Of a stretch of DNA of 64,000 nt, positions 60,053 through 64,000 are shown one piece after another. Every line of letters begins with the position of its first letter. Within the stretch, counting starts at the first letter, position 1. The stretch comes from Streptomyces sp. NBC_01381. GTDB lineage: Bacteria; Actinomycetota; Actinomycetes; Streptomycetales; Streptomycetaceae. The notes below the pieces were generated by a model, which was not told where the DNA came from, ran no database searches, and was given only the letters and a program-made list of their open reading frames with translations. The stretch lies in NCBI RefSeq assembly GCF_026340305.1, contig NZ_JAPEPI010000003.1:310001-374000 (forward strand), in the 5' to 3' direction. The position numbers were made by a program, and so were the translations under genes.

Positions 60053-60066
60053 TGAGAGCGCTCTCA
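60053..60066. promoter_or_regulatory. LacI-type palindrome upstream of the secreted protease
   Basis: TGAGAGCGCTCTCA is a perfect 14-bp palindrome centred 65 bp before the protease start. It resembles LacI/CebR-type operators (TGGGAGCGCTCCCA) that control secreted hydrolases in Streptomyces. Confidence 0.55.
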
Positions 60067-60124
60067 TCACCTCTGTTCCTCCCTGTTCCTCCCCCACCCG
60101 TTGGAACGACAGAAGGGCACCACC

Positions 60125-61270
60125 ATGAGACGCAGAACCGCGGCCCGCGCCGGCCTCTCCTCCTTACTCCTGATCGGCTCGTGGGCGAGCATCGCGCTCG
60201 CCCCCGCCGCCGACGCCGCGCCCAAGCCCGCCGCCGCCCCCGCGTCGGCAGGCATGCTCACCGCACTGCAGGACGACCTCGGCCTCACACCGGGCCAGGC
60301 GCGCGAGCGCCTCGCCGACGAGAAGGCCGCCATCGCCGTCGACCGCACGGCGCGGCGCACCGCCGGATCGACGTACGGCGGCTCCTGGTACGACGCCGGC
60401 ACCGGCAAGTTGACGGTCGCGACCACCAGCACCCGGAAGGCATCGGCCCTGCGGGAGACCGGCGCGGCGGTCCGCATCGTCCGCCACAGCGCGACGGAGC
60501 TGGACGCCGCCAAGCAACGGATCGACAAGCTGTCCGCGCCCTCAGGGGTCAGCAGCTGGCACGTCGCGCCCCGCGGCAACACAGTCGTCGTGAACGTCGT
60601 CGCCGCTCAAAAGGACGACAACGATGTCCGGCGCTTCGTCGACAAGGCCCGCCGCGCAGGCCCGGTCCAGGTCGAGACGGTCGGCGCCGCGCCGACCACT
60701 TTCGCCGCCGGGACCGTGGGCGGCGACCCCTATTACACGGGCAACGTCCGCTGCTCGATCGGCTTCTCGGTGCACGGCGGCTTCGTCACCGCGGGCCACT
60801 GCGGGCAGGCCGGGGCCGCGGTGCGCGGCTGGGACGGCTCGGGCATCGGCAGCTTCCAGGGCTCCTCCTTCCCCGGTGACGACTACGCGTACGTCAGCGT
60901 CGGCAACGGCTGGTGGACCGTCCCTGTGGTGCTCGGCTGGGGCACCGTCCCCGACCAGTTGGTGCGCGGTTCGGCCGAAGCGCCGGTGGGGGCGTCGGTC
61001 TGCCGCTCCGGTTCCACCACGCACTGGCACTGCGGCACCGTCCTGGCGAAGAACGAGACCGTCAACTACAGCCAGGGCGCCGTCCACCAGATGACCAAGA
61101 CCAGCGTCTGCGCCGAACCGGGCGACTCCGGCGGCTCGTTCATCAGCGGCGACCAGGCCCAGGGCGTCACATCGGGCGGCTGGGGCAACTGCAGCGGCGG
61201 GGGCGAGACCTGGCACCAGCCGGTCAACGAGATCCTGTCGCGGTACGGGCTCACCCTGCACACCGCCTGA
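60125..61270 (+). CDS. Streptogrisin-type secreted serine protease (S1 family)
   Basis: The 381-residue pre-pro-enzyme has a signal peptide (RRRTAARAG..., cleavage near residue 31), a pro-region typical of streptogrisins (about 40-190, ALQDDLGLTPGQARERLADEK) and a chymotrypsin-fold catalytic domain. The triad is visible: His225 (VTAGHCG), Asp253 (DDYAYVSV) and Ser335 (EPGDSGGSF). Paired cysteines are near 210/226 and 293/303. ATG 60125 is preceded by AAGGGC. The mature enzyme would be released as an extracellular protease. A LacI-type palindrome in the promoter suggests nutrient control. Confidence 0.94.
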   Translation: MRRRTAARAGLSSLLLIGSWASIALAPAADAAPKPAAAPASAGMLTALQDDLGLTPGQARERLADEKAAIAVDRTARRTAGSTYGGSWYDAGTGKLTVATTSTRKASALRETGAAVRIVRHSATELDAAKQRIDKLSAPSGVSSWHVAPRGNTVVVNVVAAQKDDNDVRRFVDKARRAGPVQVETVGAAPTTFAAGTVGGDPYYTGNVRCSIGFSVHGGFVTAGHCGQAGAAVRGWDGSGIGSFQGSSFPGDDYAYVSVGNGWWTVPVVLGWGTVPDQLVRGSAEAPVGASVCRSGSTTHWHCGTVLAKNETVNYSQGAVHQMTKTSVCAEPGDSGGSFISGDQAQGVTSGGWGNCSGGGETWHQPVNEILSRYGLTLHTA

Positions 61271-61455
61271 CGGTGCGGGACCGCGCCGGGCCCGCGGGAG
61301 GGTCCGGCGCGTACACCCCCTCGGTGAGTCCTGACGGCTGGATGGCCCTAACCGGGTTCACCGCGGCCGCCCCGGAGGAAGGACTGCGGCTGCCATATCC
61401 ACGTACGTACGACAGGTCCGCGGGCCCCCGGTTCACGGACGGACGGAGATCCGCG

Positions 61456-62439
61456 ATGACAGCACGGTCGGCCGGGATCCGGCGCCGCACCCGCATCGGC
61501 ACGAGACTCCTCGCCATGGTCGCCGTGGGCGCGCTCGGCCTGGGCGCCACGCACGAGAGCGCCTCGGCCGACGGCAAGGCCGCGCCGCGCGACCGGTCGC
61601 CGTTCACCGGCCTCGCGGCGCGTCAGGGCCCGGTGCTCGCGGTGAAGTTCGACAACGCGCGGTCGGCAAGGCCGCACACCGGTATCGCGCAGGCGGACAT
61701 CGTCTACGTGGAGAAGGTCGAGGCCGGCGTGAGCCGGCTGATGGGCGTGTACTCGAGCCGCCTCCCCAAGACCCTCGGTCCGGTGCGCAGCGCCCGGAAG
61801 TCCGACGTCGAACTGCTGCGGCAGTTCGGCCGCCCGGCGCTCGCTTACTCGGGGGTGCGCAGCTCGCTCACCAAGATGCTCCGGGAGTCACCGCTGTACA
61901 CCCGCCCGCACGCCCGCATCCCGAGGGCCTACTTCCGCAGCGCCCGCCGCCCCGCCCCGCACGACCTGTTCGTACGCCCCAAGTCCGTGCTCCGCTCGGC
62001 CCCCAAGGCCAGCCTGCCCACCGACATCGGCTTCCGCTTCGGCCCTGCGCCGGCCGGCGGCTCCCCCATGCAGAAGCGCACCGTCCGCTACTCATCGGCG
62101 AGCCACACCTTCCGCTGGTCGCCGAGGCAGGGCCGCTGGCTGGCGTCCTTCGACGGGGTCCCGGCCCGCGCCACCTCGGGAGCGCGGCTCGGCGCGAAGA
62201 CGATCGTCATCCAGTACGTGGACATGCCGCCGTCGCGCTACAAGGACGTCAACGGCGAGGCGACCCCGTACATCAAGACCGTGGGCCGCGGCCGGGCTCT
62301 GGTCCTGCGCAACGGCAAGGCGTACAGCACCCGTTGGAAGCGTTCCGACGCCACCGGCGGTACGTCCTTCACGCGTCCCGATGGCTCCCGGATGCCGTTC
62401 GCCCGCGGCCAGGTCTGGATGGTGTACGCGGGCCGCTAA
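61456..62439 (+). CDS. DUF3048 domain-containing exported protein
   Basis: ATG 61456 (GGAG eight bases upstream) gives 327 residues with a basic N-terminus and hydrophobic signal segment (RIGTRLLAMVAVGALGLGA). The body shows DUF3048 (YerB-like) landmarks: GPVLAVKFDNARSARPHTGIAQADIVYVEKVEAGVSRLMGVY, LGPVRSARKSDVELLRQFGRPALAYSG and the C-terminal RMPFARGQVWMVYAGR. Members are surface-associated proteins of unknown function. It follows the streptogrisin-type protease gene by 185 bp and overlaps the convergent LysE gene by four bases. Confidence 0.9.
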   Translation: MTARSAGIRRRTRIGTRLLAMVAVGALGLGATHESASADGKAAPRDRSPFTGLAARQGPVLAVKFDNARSARPHTGIAQADIVYVEKVEAGVSRLMGVYSSRLPKTLGPVRSARKSDVELLRQFGRPALAYSGVRSSLTKMLRESPLYTRPHARIPRAYFRSARRPAPHDLFVRPKSVLRSAPKASLPTDIGFRFGPAPAGGSPMQKRTVRYSSASHTFRWSPRQGRWLASFDGVPARATSGARLGAKTIVIQYVDMPPSRYKDVNGEATPYIKTVGRGRALVLRNGKAYSTRWKRSDATGGTSFTRPDGSRMPFARGQVWMVYAGR

Positions 62440-63071
62440 CCGCTCATGAGCAGGTGGACAGCGAGCGCGCCGGTCACGGCACTGGCCGCGAGCGCCGTCC
62501 ACAGCCGCCCCCGGCCGCCGGTCAGCGCCCGGCCGAGGAGCGCTCCGCCGCCCGCGAGCAGCAGCTGCCAGCTCGCGGACGCGACGAAGGCGGCGAGCAC
62601 GAACGCGGTCTGCGCCGGCCGGTCGAGGGCGGTGCCGGTCCTGCTGCCGAGGACGAGCGCGGCGAAGTAGACGACGGTGACGGGGTTCAGGAGCGTGATC
62701 CCGACCAGGCTCAGATAGGCGCGGGCGGGACTGATGGGTGCCGGGGCGGGCCCGGCCCCGTCCGCCGACCGCCGCGCGCGGTGCTGCCGTAGCGCCTTCG
62801 CGCCGCCGTGCACCGCGAGCGCGATCAGCACGACGGCCGAGGCCCAGCGCAGCGGATCCATGACCGGTTCGAGTACGCGGGTGAGCGAGGTACCGCCGAT
62901 CATCGCGATCAGGGCGTACAGACCGTCGGCGGTCGCTATCCCCAACGCGGCGCAGGCACCGGTGCGCAGGGACGTCCGCGCGGTGAGCGCCACGAGATAG
63001 GTCCCGACCGCCCCGACCGGCATGGCAATGCCATACCCGGCGAGGGCGCCAGCGACCAGCGCCTCGATCAC
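62436..63071 (-). CDS. LysE/RhtB family amino-acid exporter
   Basis: The 211-residue membrane protein has about six helices and the LysE-type N-terminal pattern (GALAGYGIAMPVGAVGTYLVALTAR), with VGITLLNPVTVVYFAALVLG in the middle, the family's conserved N-P pair. It exports amino acids or related metabolites. GTG 63071 overlaps the stop of a 36-codon upstream frame as GTGA. A better-placed start with its own ribosome binding site is not seen, so coupling to the small frame is plausible. Confidence 0.85.
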   Translation of the reverse strand: MIEALVAGALAGYGIAMPVGAVGTYLVALTARTSLRTGACAALGIATADGLYALIAMIGGTSLTRVLEPVMDPLRWASAVVLIALAVHGGAKALRQHRARRSADGAGPAPAPISPARAYLSLVGITLLNPVTVVYFAALVLGSRTGTALDRPAQTAFVLAAFVASASWQLLLAGGGALLGRALTGGRGRLWTALAASAVTGALAVHLLMSG

Positions 63072-63178
63072 AGGTGCGCGAGCTCGGGCCTCCGCGGGCG
63101 ACCGGGCTGCTGCTGGACGCGCACCGGACGGGCGGCGGCGGACAGCGGCAGGGCGGCGGTTCTCGCGATCGTGGTCAT
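63068..63178 (-). CDS. Small 36-residue frame coupled to the LysE gene
   Basis: ATG 63178 to TGA 63068 encodes a short basic, Ala/Pro/Arg-rich peptide (begins MTTIARTAALPLSAAARP) whose stop overlaps the LysE start. It has no clear ribosome binding site and no recognised family. It could be a leader that couples or regulates exporter translation, or chance. Confidence 0.35.
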   Translation of the reverse strand: MTTIARTAALPLSAAARPVRVQQQPGRPRRPELAHL

Positions 63179-63260
63179 GCGCGGATTCTGGGGAAGGTGG
63201 GAGGGAGGGGCAAGTCCTTTTCGGGGGCGGGGGCGTGGGGTGAGGCCGGGGGGCTGGGGC

Positions 63261-63421
63261 GCGGCGCGAGGACGGCGGGCGGGGGTGCGGCACGAGGACG
63301 GCAGGCGGGGGTGCGGCACGAGGACGGCGGGCGCGGGTGCGGCACGAGAGCACGGCGGGCGCGGGTGCGGCCACGAGAGCACGGCGGGCACGGGTGCGGC
63401 CACGAGAGCACGGCGGGCGGC
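63261..63421. repeat. Six-copy degenerate tandem repeat (24-29 bp units)
   Basis: Units of the type GTGCGGCACGAGGACGGCGG follow one another at 63261, 63285, 63311, 63337, 63365 and 63394, growing from 24 to 29 bp by small insertions; the last two or three are nearly identical. The array lies in the gap between the LysE and methyltransferase genes. All frames across it give Pro/Arg/Ala-rich nonsense, so it is probably non-coding. Confidence 0.85.
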
Positions 63422-63571
63422 GCCGCACAGGTATCCGCTACAGCGGGGAACAGTGGGCCTCTTGCTCCTGCCGAGCTCGGCGCGTCCTGCTCGCCCGCGT
63501 TCCAAGCAGCGGTCTCGGCGTGGGCGATCGGCCTCGGCCAGGGCACCACGCTGGTGCGACGGCCGGGCTGA

Positions 63572-64000
63572 TCACCTCGGAACGTGCAGCTCCCTCAACG
63601 GGTCTCCCCCGTCGATGAAGAGCCGCCCCGTGGGGGTCAGCGCGGCGGCGATGCGGGGCAGGGCGCGGGTGCCCGCTTCCGGGTGGCGGCCGTCCAGAGC
63701 GCCGACGCGGAACGCGAAGACGAGGTCGAAGGGAGCCTCGCCGGGCTCCGGGACGAAGTCCTCGGCGGCGCACCGGCGTACGGCGAGACGGCCGGACGCG
63801 ATCTCCGCCGCGCAGGCGATGCGAGCCTGGGCCACCGCCGCGGCGGACCTGTCGATCGCCAGGATGTGCCCGGTGTCCAGCCGCGCCGCGACGGCCCGCG
63901 CGGCGGCACCGGGCCCGCAGCCGATCTCCAGGACCCGCAGATGTGGTTCGAGGGGGTGCGCGTCGACGCCCTCGGCGAGGCGTTGCGAGAGCTGTGCCAT
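63572..64000 (-). CDS. Class I SAM-dependent methyltransferase (start at or beyond the window edge)
   Basis: The visible 142 residues carry SAM motif I HLRVLEIGCGPGAAARAVAARL, the acidic loop ILAIDRSAAAVAQARIA, a motif near RRCAAEDFVPEPGEAPFDLVFAFRVGAL, and PTGRLFIDGGDPLRELHVPR at the end. A codon ATG coincides with the last three bases (64000-63998), but the true start may lie outside. The substrate cannot be inferred. Confidence 0.85.
   Translation of the reverse strand: MAQLSQRLAEGVDAHPLEPHLRVLEIGCGPGAAARAVAARLDTGHILAIDRSAAAVAQARIACAAEIASGRLAVRRCAAEDFVPEPGEAPFDLVFAFRVGALDGRHPEAGTRALPRIAAALTPTGRLFIDGGDPLRELHVPR

Noticed and set aside
63074..63571. Long Pro/Arg/Ala-rich open frames across the tandem repeat
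   Set aside because: Open in several frames because of GC-rich repeats; codon pattern is that of non-coding high-GC DNA.
1..64000. tRNA, rRNA, CRISPR arrays, insertion sequences or attachment sites
   Set aside because: None seen on either strand by inspection; no transposase, integrase or cas motif among the coding regions.

Overview
The window is a very GC-rich actinobacterial chromosome segment, almost certainly from Streptomyces. This rests on strong third-position GC bias, many GTG starts with AGGAGG-type ribosome binding sites, ATGA/GTGA start-stop overlaps, an IdeR/DmdR-type iron box, a streptogrisin-type protease and the familiar Streptomyces intergenic GC hairpin. No rRNA, tRNA, CRISPR array, transposase or prophage gene was recognised. 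The mix of regulators, transporters, secreted hydrolases and decayed genes suits an accessory part of the chromosome.

Layout. 0-10 kb: two secreted hydrolases read leftward; a stand-alone truncated alanyl-tRNA synthetase paralog; an AraC regulator divergent from a phytanoyl-CoA dioxygenase-like enzyme; a ClC chloride carrier; a SpoIIE/ATPase multi-sensor phosphatase; a secreted beta-lactamase-fold serine hydrolase. 10.5-14.5 kb: an iron-box-controlled siderophore uptake operon (ATPase, lipoprotein, fused double permease). 14.5-19.4 kb: EEP-family hydrolase, ACT protein, M20 peptidase, GT1 glycosyltransferase and DHFR-like reductase, with notable regulatory structure between the divergent M20 and glycosyltransferase genes. 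19.4-26 kb: a 2-hydroxyacid/glyoxylate module (FAD/Fe-S oxidase, aminotransferase, IclR regulator, MatC/SLC13-type permease).

26-32.3 kb: a complete NHLM-type peptide export locus (two ABC transporters, one with a C39 peptidase, and an HlyD adaptor) behind a 75-residue double-glycine peptide. Its predicted core has no Cys, Lys, Arg or aromatic residue, and no modification enzyme lies beside it. This is the best candidate for an undescribed system. 32.6-33.9 kb: a TauD-type dioxygenase behind a cysteine-containing attenuator-type leader peptide, pointing to sulfur control. 34-41.5 kb: a tightly coupled MoxR ATPase / vWA / DUF5682 / DUF5691 / SWIM module (yehL-yehQ-like), with an apparent frameshift in the DUF5691 gene.

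41.6-52 kb: Rrf2 regulator, AhpD-like protein, two conserved hypotheticals, an SfnB-like flavin oxidoreductase, a deletion scar holding remnants of a divergent lrp-azlCD locus, an aldehyde dehydrogenase/TetR pair with twin operators, a secreted endonuclease I, and a 2-hydroxyacid dehydrogenase / lactate monooxygenase pair divergent from a PucR-type regulator. 52-64 kb: AraC regulator coupled to an O-methyltransferase, SnoaL-like protein, membrane NACHT NTPase, an aldo/keto reductase whose C-terminal coding segment is inverted between 10-bp inverted repeats, M13 metallopeptidase, streptogrisin-type protease, DUF3048 protein, LysE exporter and a methyltransferase cut by the window edge.

All functions are read from sequence motifs and family knowledge; no database search was run.
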